This document shows, piece after piece, positions 40,971 through 49,199 of a stretch of DNA of 64,000 nt. This DNA comes from Acidobacteriota bacterium (GTDB lineage Bacteria > Acidobacteriota > Terriglobia > Acidiferrales > UBA7541). Under the pieces are notes generated by a model. That model was not told the DNA's origin. It did no database searches and worked only from the letters and a program-made list of their open reading frames with translations. The position numbers were made by a program, and so were the translations under genes. Each line of letters starts with the position of its first letter. Positions within the stretch are counted from its first letter, which is position 1. The stretch lies in contig JABCZK010000014.1 of assembly GCA_013289695.1 (NCBI GenBank), forward strand, positions 34,845 to 98,844, read 5' to 3'.

Positions 40971-41643
40971 CGCGGCACCCACCCCAACCACTTTCGAGAC
41001 ATTCTACAACTGATTTAATTGACCGGAGCGGATTGCGAGGCGCGCTTCGTTCCGGCGCAAGACTGACGTATAAATCAAGGTCGACGCTTGGCTGGGGCTT
41101 CGACCGTTAGTTGGTGCATCGTACGCTTCTGCGACGCCAGACGCAACGAATTTGGCGGCCGCCGCGGGAAGCCGCCGCGCAGGGAGTGGAGGCGAAAATT
41201 TGGAGAAGCAGGTGCGGCGCGCGGTCATCTTCTCTGGCAACGACTGTTTGCGGGTACGCATCGGGACGGCGAGTTAGATTCGAATAATTGCCTTATCACG
41301 AGCTCCGTTCTCGCCGACAAAAGAGCGGACTCGACTAGAAATCTCAACCGCGCTTAGCGAAGCAATCGTTGGGATGTTGAACGGGTATTCACGAGGTTTC
41401 GATATACGCTCTGTTAGGAGCGAGATTCTCTTGAGGCGCATCATTTGGGGTGCGAGCGGTTCCAGATGGCATTTTATTGCCAAAACGCGATTCGCGCTCG
41501 ATTAGTGGCGGCGGAAACTGACCCACCACGCTCGCTGGCACCGACTGGCGCAGGATGCCACGAATTCGATACAATCGCGGTTTGGGCTGCGACCTAAATG
41601 ACTGCCTGCCGATGCGCGCCGCCCGTTTTCAAGGAGACATTTC
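40971..41643. other. Intergenic region, mostly featureless
   Basis: Apart from the ATPase fragment at 41310-41441, these 673 bp contain no gene I can support. An 85-codon minus frame at 41004-41261 has no recognisable features. The Shine-Dalgarno of the following gene (AAGGAG, about 41631-41636) is clear. A TACAAT box at 41570-41575 could be a -10, but no matching -35 was found. Confidence 0.4.
41310..41441 (-). pseudogene. 5' fragment of a predicted AAA-type ATPase gene with destroyed P-loop
   Basis: From ATG 41441 the minus strand reads MRLKRISLLTERISKPREYP, then FNIPTIASLSAVEIS and SFVGENG. This closely resembles the N-terminus of COG3910-type predicted ATPases, where SFVGENG would continue as the Walker A GSGKST. 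Here it continues as ARDKAIIRI and stops, so the P-loop and the rest of the gene are gone. The similarity is recalled, not searched. Confidence 0.4.
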
Positions 41644-42816
41644 ATGCCATCGTTCCCCGGGGTTGACTACCTCGACTTCGATTCCCTGCTGAGTGACGAA
41701 GAAAAGCTCGCGCGCAATACCGCGCGGCAATTCGTCGATGCGGAAATCACGCCGCTCATCGAGGAATACAATCGCGACGGAAAATTTCCGGTGCAGCTGG
41801 TGCCGCAGATGGCCGAGCTGGGACTTTTCGGCGCGAGCTTGAAGGGGTATGGATGCGCGGGCATGTCCAACGTGGAATACGGGCTGGTGACGCAGGAGCT
41901 GGAGCGCGGTGATTCCGGATTGCGCAGTTTTGTTTCCGTGCAATCGGCGCTGGTGATGTATCCGATCCACGCGTTCGGTTCCGAACGACAAAAAGAAAAA
42001 TGGCTGCCGCTATTGCAACAGGGAAAAGCGATCGGCTGTTTCGGCCTTACCGAGCCGCAATTCGGTTCAAATCCTGGCGGCATGTTGACGCGCGCGGTGA
42101 AAAAAGGCGGCGACTATATTCTGAACGGCGAGAAAATGTGGATTACCAGCGGCTCGATTGCGGACGTGGCCGTCATTTGGGCGAAGTGCGAGGACGATGT
42201 GATCCGCGGGTTCCTGGTGGAAAAAGGTACGCCCGGGTACAAAGCCTGGGATGTGCACGGAAAATATTCTCTGCGCGCCTCGGTGACTTCCGGCCTGGCG
42301 ATGACCGACTGCAAAATCCCGGCGGGAAATCTCCTTCCAGGCGTTGAAGGATTGAAAGGCCCGCTTTCCTGCCTGAATCAAGCCCGCTACGGCATCGGCT
42401 GGGGCGGTATCGGCGCTGCCATGGCGTGTTACGATACCGCGCTGAACTACGCCAAGCAGCGAAAGCAATTCGACAACAAGCCAATTGCCTCGCACCAGCT
42501 GGTGCAGGAAAAATTGGTGTGGATGATCACCGAAATCACCAAGGCGCAATTTCTGGCGCTGCAGGTAGGCCGCCTGAAGGATGCCGGCCGCGTGCATCCT
42601 TCGCACATTTCCATGCTGAAGATGAATAACGTGTGGATGGCGCGGGAAACGGCGCGCATGGCGCGGGAAATTCTGGGCGCCAATGGAATCGTGGACGATT
42701 ACTGCGTGATGCGGCACATGAACAACCTGGAGTCGGTGTTTACGTATGAGGGCACGCACGACATACATAAATTGATCATCGGTGAGCGCATCACCGGAAT
42801 CGCGGCATTTTCATGA
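41644..42816 (+). CDS. Glutaryl-CoA dehydrogenase-type acyl-CoA dehydrogenase
   Basis: The 390-residue flavoenzyme oxidises and, in the glutaryl-CoA subgroup, decarboxylates its acyl-CoA. Family motifs include FGLTEPQFGSNPGGM for FAD and substrate, WITSGSIADVAVIWAK, and the catalytic base E369 in YEGTHDIHKLI, the form characteristic of glutaryl-CoA dehydrogenase. ARYGIGWGGIGAAMACYDTA is also GCDH-like. It would act in lysine, tryptophan or aromatic-compound breakdown. It overlaps the next gene by 4 nt (ATGA). Confidence 0.9.
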   Translation: MPSFPGVDYLDFDSLLSDEEKLARNTARQFVDAEITPLIEEYNRDGKFPVQLVPQMAELGLFGASLKGYGCAGMSNVEYGLVTQELERGDSGLRSFVSVQSALVMYPIHAFGSERQKEKWLPLLQQGKAIGCFGLTEPQFGSNPGGMLTRAVKKGGDYILNGEKMWITSGSIADVAVIWAKCEDDVIRGFLVEKGTPGYKAWDVHGKYSLRASVTSGLAMTDCKIPAGNLLPGVEGLKGPLSCLNQARYGIGWGGIGAAMACYDTALNYAKQRKQFDNKPIASHQLVQEKLVWMITEITKAQFLALQVGRLKDAGRVHPSHISMLKMNNVWMARETARMAREILGANGIVDDYCVMRHMNNLESVFTYEGTHDIHKLIIGERITGIAAFS

Positions 42817-44090
42817 GACGCGAGCATAAAATTCGCTCGTTTACCGCCGTCACGGTCATGACGATTTGCGCTTTAACGCTGGTTGTGTTCGTCGCGGCCA
42901 TGTTTCCCTCGCGTGCTGCGGATGCGCCTTCAAAACCCAAGGTGCGCGCCATCACCGCGTTTGTGCGGCTCGATCGCGCGCATTACCAGCAGCAAATTCA
43001 GGAGACTCTGAAGTTCTTGCGCCAGGCCAAGACCGCGTTCGAAAAATCCGGTTGCGAAGTGGAAACCATCCGCATTACCACGCAACCGTTTCCGGAATAC
43101 ACGCACGGTATGACCGACGAGCAGGTGCTGGCTTTCTTCCGCGACTACGACGCGCTTGCGGTGAAGGAAGGCTTCGACGCCGCGCTCGGCCCGGCGATGG
43201 TGAGCGAGGCGGACGATCCTCACGAAGCGGAATTGCTCGCGAAAATCATCGCGAACTCCAAAACGCTGGAAGGCTCGGTATTCATCGCCGGAGAAAACGG
43301 AATTCATTGGAAGTCCATTCACGCGGCGGCCGGCGTCATAAAATATCTGGAAGCGAACACGTTGCATAGCCAAGGGAATTTCAGTTTTACGGCCGCGTCC
43401 TTGGTTCCTTCCGGCACGCCTTTCTATCCGGCGTCTTATTTCACCGGCGAAGGAAAACAATTCGCCGTGGGTCTGCAGTCGGCAAACGTGGTAAGCGAAG
43501 TTTTCGCTTCGACGAAATCTCCAAACGAAGCCGAAGAGCGCCTGACAAATACTCTGGGCGTGTACGCCGCACAGATCGAAAAGACGGCGGTCGAAATCAG
43601 CATCGCCAGCGGTTGGAAATACGGCGGCCTGGACCTATCACCTGCGCCGCTGCTTGACGTTTCCATCGGCCGCGCGATTGAAAATTTCCTCGGCGCGCCG
43701 GTGGGCTCGAGCGGAACGATCACCGCCGCGGCCATCATCACGCGCGCGCTGAAAGCGATCCCCGTGAGACAAGCGGGCTATTCCGGATTGATGCTGCCGG
43801 TGCTAGAGGATACGGTCCTCGCGCAACGTTGGAGCGAAGGGCGCCTCTCGATCGATTCCCTGCTCTCTTACTCGGCAGTGTGCGGCACGGGCTTGGATAC
43901 GATTCCGCTGCCTGGCGACGTGACGCCCGAGCAACTCGAGCGTATCCTGGGCGACGTCGCGAGCCTCTCGGTGAAATGGCACAAGCCACTTTCGGCGCGC
44001 CTACAGCCGGTCACCGGAAAGAAACCCGGCGAGACGACGGAGTTCGACGATCCCTTCCTGGTGAACGCGAAGATTCAGCCGCTGCCATAA
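42813..44090 (+). CDS. Exported DUF711 (UPF0210-like) protein
   Basis: The product has 425 residues. The N-terminal 35 form a signal peptide or anchor (TVMTICALTLVVFVAAMFPS then RAAD). The rest matches the DUF711 pattern: RITTQPFPEYTHG, PAMVSEADDPHE, VFIAGENGIHWKSIHAAAGV, SIASGWKYGGLDLSPAPLLD and CGTGLDTIPLPGDVTPEQL. The function of DUF711 is unknown; relatives are usually cytoplasmic, so an exported copy is notable. Translation is probably coupled to the upstream dehydrogenase by the ATGA overlap. Confidence 0.75.
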   Translation: MRREHKIRSFTAVTVMTICALTLVVFVAAMFPSRAADAPSKPKVRAITAFVRLDRAHYQQQIQETLKFLRQAKTAFEKSGCEVETIRITTQPFPEYTHGMTDEQVLAFFRDYDALAVKEGFDAALGPAMVSEADDPHEAELLAKIIANSKTLEGSVFIAGENGIHWKSIHAAAGVIKYLEANTLHSQGNFSFTAASLVPSGTPFYPASYFTGEGKQFAVGLQSANVVSEVFASTKSPNEAEERLTNTLGVYAAQIEKTAVEISIASGWKYGGLDLSPAPLLDVSIGRAIENFLGAPVGSSGTITAAAIITRALKAIPVRQAGYSGLMLPVLEDTVLAQRWSEGRLSIDSLLSYSAVCGTGLDTIPLPGDVTPEQLERILGDVASLSVKWHKPLSARLQPVTGKKPGETTEFDDPFLVNAKIQPLP

Positions 44091-44109
44091 TGCGGACTGA
44101 TTCCAGTCA

Positions 44110-44227
44110 TTGAAACTTGCCGAATTGGATTATGATAGTGCGCCCGGAAAGACGGTCTCGGCCACCGGAATCAAGTCACTTTTCAGGAGCTGCCGTGGAA
44201 GAAGAAGTCAGCCTCGGTTTCCCGCGC
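44110..44227 (+). promoter_or_regulatory. Duplicated promoter/leader segment, copy A (upstream of DUF305 gene)
   Basis: This segment matches 49083-49199 at roughly 80% identity with one 1-nt gap, by hand alignment. It contains a TTGAAA box (44110-44115), 15 nt, TATGAT (44131-44136), and a leader with the dyad AGACGGTCT (44150-44158) flanked by CCGG on both sides. It then holds an identical Shine-Dalgarno block TCAGGAGCTGCC and the first 11 codons of the gene. The 15-nt spacer is shorter than ideal. In copy B the dyad is GGACCGTCC, so the outer pair changed on both sides together. Confidence 0.7.
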
Positions 44228-44938
44228 AAGCCACAGCTTTGCCCGTCAATGGTAGCCGTGGTGCTTTGTGGCACGCTGCTTGCGGCGAGCACTGCCGCGG
44301 GTTTGGGATTCTGCGCGGCGCGCCGTGCGCAGCAGACGGATCCTGCGACGGCACCAGTTGTGGTGCAGCCAGGCGCGCCGGGCAAGCCGAGCAAGACGCT
44401 GCCGCCATCAACGAAGGGGACGCTGCCGGCACGGTCGCCGGCCGATGTGGAATTCATGCAGGGCATGATCATGCACCACGCTCAAGCGGTGGAGATGACG
44501 GCGCTGATTGCGTCGCACACGGACAACAAAGACTTGCGGATGCTGGGGGCGAAAATCAGCAGTTCGCAGTCAGACGAGATAAAGTTTATGCAGCGCTGGC
44601 TGGCGGCTCGCGGCGAGGAGGTTTCGATGGCGATGCCGGGAATGTCCGACATGGATGCGTCCGGCAAACCCATGGCGCTGATGCCGGGCATGTTGACGCC
44701 GGAACAGATGGAAGCGCTGCGCAACGCCAAGGGCGCGGAGTTCGACCATTTATTTTTGACCGGCATGATTCAGCATCACAACGGTGCGTTGATTATGGTG
44801 AAAGACCTGTTCAACGCGGCGGGCGCGGGGCAGGACGCCGACATTTTCAACTTCGCGACGGATGCGGACAACACACAACGCGCTGAGATCAAGATTATGC
44901 AAGCTATGTTGGAGAAGAACGCGTCAAAGGAGAAATGA
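44195..44938 (+). CDS. Membrane-anchored DUF305 protein
   Basis: I start at GTG 44195, 5 nt after AGGAG, because this block aligns base for base with the glpX start. The 247-residue product has an N-terminal hydrophobic segment (about 19-40), a Pro/Ala linker, and a DUF305 ferritin-like four-helix region. It has two histidine pairs, MIMHHAQAVEM (94-95) and MIQHHNGALIM (194-195). A Met-rich loop (MAMPGM, MALMPGM) lies between them. His/Met content suggests copper or other metal binding in the periplasm, which is inference. It overlaps the next gene by 4 nt. Confidence 0.85.
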   Translation: MEEEVSLGFPRKPQLCPSMVAVVLCGTLLAASTAAGLGFCAARRAQQTDPATAPVVVQPGAPGKPSKTLPPSTKGTLPARSPADVEFMQGMIMHHAQAVEMTALIASHTDNKDLRMLGAKISSSQSDEIKFMQRWLAARGEEVSMAMPGMSDMDASGKPMALMPGMLTPEQMEALRNAKGAEFDHLFLTGMIQHHNGALIMVKDLFNAAGAGQDADIFNFATDADNTQRAEIKIMQAMLEKNASKEK

Positions 44939-46977
44939 TGAACCGAGTGCCCAGCTTTGCTTTGCGTGTCGCGGTGGCGGCGATTATTTTGTGTTCCGGT
45001 GTTAGCCGGATCGCAGCCCAGAGGCCAGGCCCTGCTCCTGGTCAGGCTGTTGCACCACCGCCAGCCGCGTCGGCAGCCGCGAAGGCCCCTGACGCCGACG
45101 ACAATCCGTTTGCGGCGCAGCCCGCTCCGCCGCTGCCGCCGGGAATGACGGGATCGGATGCAAACGATCCGCGCTACAAGCTGACGCCTGGGCTGTATGA
45201 CGCGGGCGAAACATCGCTGGGCATCAAGCACTTGCTGCTCCTGAAGAAGCCCGACTCGTTTCAACTGGGCGTCACGGACCCTGCGGATCCGAAAGTGCAA
45301 AAATTGCTGGGCCAGCTGGGGATTGGCGGCGGCATGAAATTGCCAAAAGAGCTGCAGCTGGTGATCGCGGAGCTTGCATTCTCGAACTCGGATCTGGCGT
45401 TCGAGGGCAACCATCTTTTCCTGGGAAACTTTTATGGCGTCAATATCTACGACATCGCGAATCCGGCGCAGGCCGCGCTGGTCACTTCGATGGTGTGCCC
45501 GGGTGGGCAGGGCGACGTGTCGGTGTACAAGAACCTGCTGTTCATGTCCGTTGAAATGCCGAATGGACGCCTGGATTGCGGCACGCAGGGATTTCCGCCG
45601 GAACCTCCGCCGGCGGCAGGGCATGAAAAAGAACGCCGCAAGCCGGCCGCGCAAGCGGAACGTTTTCGCGGCGTGAGGATTTTCGACATCACGGACATCA
45701 AAAACCCCAAGCAAATGGCGGCGGTGCAGACCTGCCGCGGCTCGCACACGCATACGCTGGTGGTGGACCCCAACGACAAGGACAACGTTTATATCTACGT
45801 CTCGGGAACGTCGTTCGTGCGTCAACCGGAAGAATTGGCTGGATGCTCGGACGAAGCGCCGGACAAGGATCCGAATACAGCGTTGTTTCGCATCGAAGTG
45901 ATCAAGGTGCCGGTGGCGGCGCCGCAGGAGGCGAAAGTCGTCGCCAGCCCGCGCGTATTTATTGATCCGCGCACCGGCGCGTTGAACGGCCTGAGCAACG
46001 GCGGCAGCCACGGCAAGAATGATGAGGAGACCAAGCCGTCGGATTCCAACCAGTGCCACGACATCACGGTGTACTCGGCGCTGGGCCTCGCGGCGGGCGC
46101 GTGCTCCGGCAATGGAATTTTGCTGGACATCAAGGACCCGGTTCATCCGAAGCGTTTGGATGCGGTAAATGATCCGAACTATTCCTACTGGCATTCGGCG
46201 TCGTTCTCGAATGATGGGACGAAGGTCGTGTTTACCGACGAGTGGGGCGGCGGCTTGGGAGCGCGGTGCCGTCCAAACGACCCAAGCAAGTGGGGCGCGG
46301 ATGCGATCTTCCATCTCCATGACGACAAGTTAACCTTCGCGAGCTATTACAAGCTGCCGGCGGCGCAGAGCGACACCGAAAATTGCGTGGCGCACAACGG
46401 TTCGCTGATCCCGGTGCCCGGGCGCGATATCGAAGTGCAGGCGTGGTATCAGGGTGGCGTTTCGGTGATGGACTTCAGCGACGCGGCGAACCCTAAGGAG
46501 ATCGCTTACTTCGACCGCGGGCCGATTGATTCGAAGATGCTGGTGCTCGGCGGCGAGTGGTCGGCCTATTGGTACAACGGCAACATCTACGGTTCGGAAA
46601 TTGCCCGCGGCCTGGATATTTTTGAATTGACGCCGACGCAATTTCTGACGCAGAACGAAATTGACGCCGCGAAGACGGTCCGCGTGGATGTGCTGAATGT
46701 GCAGAACCAGCAGAAGCTGGAGTGGCCTGCGCAGTTGGTGGTGGCGAAGGCCTACGTGGACCAGCTGGAAAGGTCGCAAGCTTTACCGGCGGAACGCATC
46801 ACCGCTCTGCGCACGGCGATTCAAAACGCAGAAGCTTCGCACATGAACAAAGGCAAAGTGGCGAAGTTGAGCGGCATGGCACCATCGCTCGAGGAGAGCG
46901 CCTCCGCGGCGAAGAGCCCGGCGGATGCGAAACGGTTACACGCTTTGGCGGAAATATTGAAGCATCCGTCGGCGTAA
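44935..46977 (+). CDS. Exported LVIVD-repeat beta-propeller protein
   Basis: The product has 680 residues with a signal peptide (about 1-29), a Pro/Ala-rich linker, then repeats with the LVIVD pattern (GVNIYDIANPAQAALVTSM, GVRIFDITDIKNPKQMAAV, GVSVMDFSDAANPKEIAYF) that build a beta-propeller. Histidines cluster in RGSHTHTLVVD and NQCHDITVY. The C-terminal ~100 residues are helical. Its start overlaps the DUF305 stop (ATGATG), so the two are co-translated and probably act together outside the cytoplasm. The exact role is unknown. A strong terminator follows. Confidence 0.8.
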   Translation: MMNRVPSFALRVAVAAIILCSGVSRIAAQRPGPAPGQAVAPPPAASAAAKAPDADDNPFAAQPAPPLPPGMTGSDANDPRYKLTPGLYDAGETSLGIKHLLLLKKPDSFQLGVTDPADPKVQKLLGQLGIGGGMKLPKELQLVIAELAFSNSDLAFEGNHLFLGNFYGVNIYDIANPAQAALVTSMVCPGGQGDVSVYKNLLFMSVEMPNGRLDCGTQGFPPEPPPAAGHEKERRKPAAQAERFRGVRIFDITDIKNPKQMAAVQTCRGSHTHTLVVDPNDKDNVYIYVSGTSFVRQPEELAGCSDEAPDKDPNTALFRIEVIKVPVAAPQEAKVVASPRVFIDPRTGALNGLSNGGSHGKNDEETKPSDSNQCHDITVYSALGLAAGACSGNGILLDIKDPVHPKRLDAVNDPNYSYWHSASFSNDGTKVVFTDEWGGGLGARCRPNDPSKWGADAIFHLHDDKLTFASYYKLPAAQSDTENCVAHNGSLIPVPGRDIEVQAWYQGGVSVMDFSDAANPKEIAYFDRGPIDSKMLVLGGEWSAYWYNGNIYGSEIARGLDIFELTPTQFLTQNEIDAAKTVRVDVLNVQNQQKLEWPAQLVVAKAYVDQLERSQALPAERITALRTAIQNAEASHMNKGKVAKLSGMAPSLEESASAAKSPADAKRLHALAEILKHPSA

Positions 46978-47000
46978 ACGCGTCGAGGAATTGAATGGAG

Positions 47001-47035
47001 AAACCCGCTCGGAAGCACCCGAGCGGGTTTCTTCG
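47001..47035 (+). terminator. Rho-independent terminator after the LVIVD gene
   Basis: A perfect 12-bp stem (AAACCCGCTCGG pairing with CCGAGCGGGTTT) with a 6-nt loop is followed by a T-rich tail, 24 bp after the stop codon. Confidence 0.9.
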
Positions 47036-47271
47036 TTTATGGAGCATAGTGCAGCTTCCGCGGTCGAGTTCCATGGCGCGAACGAAAAATCCCGCCCTGC
47101 AAGACCCGAAGGCGGGGCACCCTCGCGCGGTGGTTGGACTCTGCGATCATTCGTTGGGCGTGCGTCGTATCACGAAGCACGTGAAGTATGCCGCACCCGG
47201 CCATGCCCCCTGTTTTCTAGCTGACACTCACCGATTGGGCCTTCGTGATTCCTCCTCGCATCGAGCCGCGA

Positions 47272-48237
47272 TTACTTCATGAAGTCCCGGACGAACTGCG
47301 CAATCGGATCGGCTGCGGTGTCGAGCGCGAAATGTCCGCCATCAACAATGTGGACTTCGGCCTTCGGGACGTTGCGGCGATAAGCTTCCGGCTCCGAGGG
47401 ATCGAATGAACTTTCATATTTACCCCAGATTACCAGCAGGCGCGGCTGTTTCTCGCGCATCCAAGCTTGCCACTTGGGGTAGGCGTCCACGTTGGTGCGG
47501 TAATCGTAGAAGAGGTCGCTTTGAATGTCGGCCTGGCCGGGCTGATTAAGAAAATAATATTCATCGGTCCAGAGATCCGGGTCGTGGCGTTCCAGGTTGG
47601 GATCGTCGCCGACGTGGCGCGCGCGCGTCGTCGGGAGCGAAAGGAGGTTGGTGCGCAGCGCGCTTTCGTAGGTGGCGCGATCGGCCCAAAAGGCGCGACG
47701 CGTCTTCCAGTTCGCGCCAAGGCCTTCGTTGTGCGCCACAGCGTCCTGCACGATGAGCGCTTCGACGCGGTCCGGATGCGCCAACACCATGCGAAATCCC
47801 ACGGGGCCGCCATAGTCCTGCATGTAGAGCGTGTACCTCGAGAGGCCGAGCGCTTCGCTAAAGTGATTCATGATCTCGGCAATGTGATCGAAAGTGTACG
47901 CGAATTTTTTCGGGTCGGGCCAGTCGCTATGTCCAAAGCCGGGGTAATCGGGCGCGACGAGGTGATAGCGATCGGAAAGCCGGGCGAAGAGCGGATCAAA
48001 CATCCGCGAGGAAGACGGGAGCCCGTGGAGCAGGAGAAGCGTCGGCGCGTCTTTCGGGCCGGCCTCTCGGTAAAAAATGGAGAGACCATCAATTTGTATG
48101 GTGCGATAAGCGATTGCATGTTCCACGGGTCGTTGCCTTCCTTGTTCCTGGCCCTGTGCTTGTGCCGGGAATTGCAGCGATGCGAGGATCATGGAAGCCG
48201 CAAGGACCAGAATTCTTGCCCGGATGTACGCCTCCAC
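47272..48237 (-). CDS. Exported alpha/beta hydrolase with aspartate nucleophile
   Basis: The product has 321 residues with a signal peptide (about 1-28). The alpha/beta-hydrolase core has the oxyanion motif LLLHGLPSSS (HG at 71-72), DYPGFGHSD, a nucleophile elbow MQDYGGPVG with D141 instead of Ser, and a late histidine in VDGGHFALD. An Asp nucleophile is typical of haloalkane dehalogenases and epoxide hydrolases, not esterases, so one of these activities is likely. Periplasmic export is unusual for these. It is monocistronic as far as I can see. Confidence 0.85.
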   Translation of the reverse strand: MEAYIRARILVLAASMILASLQFPAQAQGQEQGRQRPVEHAIAYRTIQIDGLSIFYREAGPKDAPTLLLLHGLPSSSRMFDPLFARLSDRYHLVAPDYPGFGHSDWPDPKKFAYTFDHIAEIMNHFSEALGLSRYTLYMQDYGGPVGFRMVLAHPDRVEALIVQDAVAHNEGLGANWKTRRAFWADRATYESALRTNLLSLPTTRARHVGDDPNLERHDPDLWTDEYYFLNQPGQADIQSDLFYDYRTNVDAYPKWQAWMREKQPRLLVIWGKYESSFDPSEPEAYRRNVPKAEVHIVDGGHFALDTAADPIAQFVRDFMK

Positions 48238-48324
48238 AATTCCTCCGTCTAGGAAAATGCGCCAACGGTTGCTCGTTCACCTGCGGCGATGCGCCACGTG
48301 GGTTGCTGCGTCACGAAACGTCGC

Positions 48325-48813
48325 TTACGTCGCCACCTCGAAAATGATTTCCAGCTCGACCGGCGTACCGAGCGGAAGACTTGCGACTCCATACACCAGG
48401 CGGCAAGGGTTCTTCTCTTTTCCGAAGACGTCTTGCAGCAAGTCCGACGCGCCGTCTGCGACTTTCGGCAGCTCACGCCCATCTCCCGACGTGGCCACCG
48501 ACACGCCGAGCCGCACGATGCGCGTCACTTTGTCGAGCGACCCCAAATGTTGGCGCGCAACAGCGAGACCGTTGAGCGCGGCGAGGTGCGCCGCCATCCG
48601 CCCCGCTTCCACGTCGAGCTCCGCGCCGACGCGCCCAGTGAATTTCGCCGCGCGGCCTTCGGTGGGAAGCATCCCGGTGAGAAAAAGTAGGCTGCCCGTC
48701 TGCACCGCTTCCGCGTAGGTGCCGAACGGTTCCGGCGGCGCCGGAAGCTTGATGCCAAGTTCCACCAGCCGCTGTTCGGCACCGGCCGGCCGAGACGTTC
48801 CGCGGCTTACCAT
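48325..48813 (-). CDS. RidA/YjgF-like family protein
   Basis: The 162-residue protein has the pattern of the YjgF endoribonuclease-like subgroup (PF14588 as I recall it): RLVELGIKLPAPPEPFGTYA, LFLTGMLPTEG, LAALNGLAVARQHLGSLDKV and the ending PVELEIIFEV. RidA-type proteins hydrolyse reactive enamine/imine intermediates, but this longer subgroup is less well characterised. It is separated from the hydrolase gene by 87 bp on the same strand. Confidence 0.85.
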   Translation of the reverse strand: MVSRGTSRPAGAEQRLVELGIKLPAPPEPFGTYAEAVQTGSLLFLTGMLPTEGRAAKFTGRVGAELDVEAGRMAAHLAALNGLAVARQHLGSLDKVTRIVRLGVSVATSGDGRELPKVADGASDLLQDVFGKEKNPCRLVYGVASLPLGTPVELEIIFEVAT

Positions 48814-49082
48814 CTGTCAACGTGCGCAACGCGGTCCATTTGCAGCACCTCCCTGGTCAGCTAACCGGCATTCGTGAGAGAAACGATGATGTTTATGATG
48901 TTTGTTATCGGGGGTCGGATTCATCGTGGGCGATAAGGTCCGCGAAATAGGTGACCGTCACGGTCAGCCCCACAGCCGGGGGGGCGATTTTTGACTCAAG
49001 CTACATTCGTAGCCAATACAATTAAGACCGCGGAAACCTCCTTCACTCATTTTGCCGCCGGCACCTGCAAATAACGGCTTGA
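48814..49082. other. Intergenic region upstream of the glpX leader
   Basis: Divergent region of 269 bp before the leader. It includes a short run rich in ATGATGTTT-like units (about 48884-48910). No ORF or clear promoter is seen apart from the leader that begins at 49083. Confidence 0.4.
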
Positions 49083-49199
49083 TTGGAATTCGGGCATTTG
49101 GATTATGATAGGCCGCCCGGAAGGACCGTCCCAGCACCGGAAGCAAATCACAAATCAGGAGCTGCCATGGAGAAAGAACTCAGCCTCGAATTTCTGCGC
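49083..49199 (+). promoter_or_regulatory. Duplicated promoter/leader segment, copy B (upstream of glpX)
   Basis: The counterpart of 44110-44227. It contains TTGGAA (49083-49088), 15 nt, TATGAT (49104-49109), the dyad GGACCGTCC (49123-49131) between two CCGG tetramers, AGGAG (49157-49161) and the first 11 codons of glpX. It is likely the original copy, because the N-terminal coding part belongs naturally to GlpX. Confidence 0.7.

Noticed and set aside
44776..46320. 514-codon minus-strand frame
   Set aside because: Antisense to the LVIVD gene and full of Arg/His runs typical of shadow frames.
47467..48252. 261-codon plus-strand frame
   Set aside because: Antisense to the hydrolase gene; no domain and no ribosome-binding site.
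49083..49166. 28-residue N-terminal extension of GlpX
   Set aside because: This frame reads through the shared leader and Shine-Dalgarno; ATG 49167 has ideal spacing and matches the normal GlpX N-terminus.
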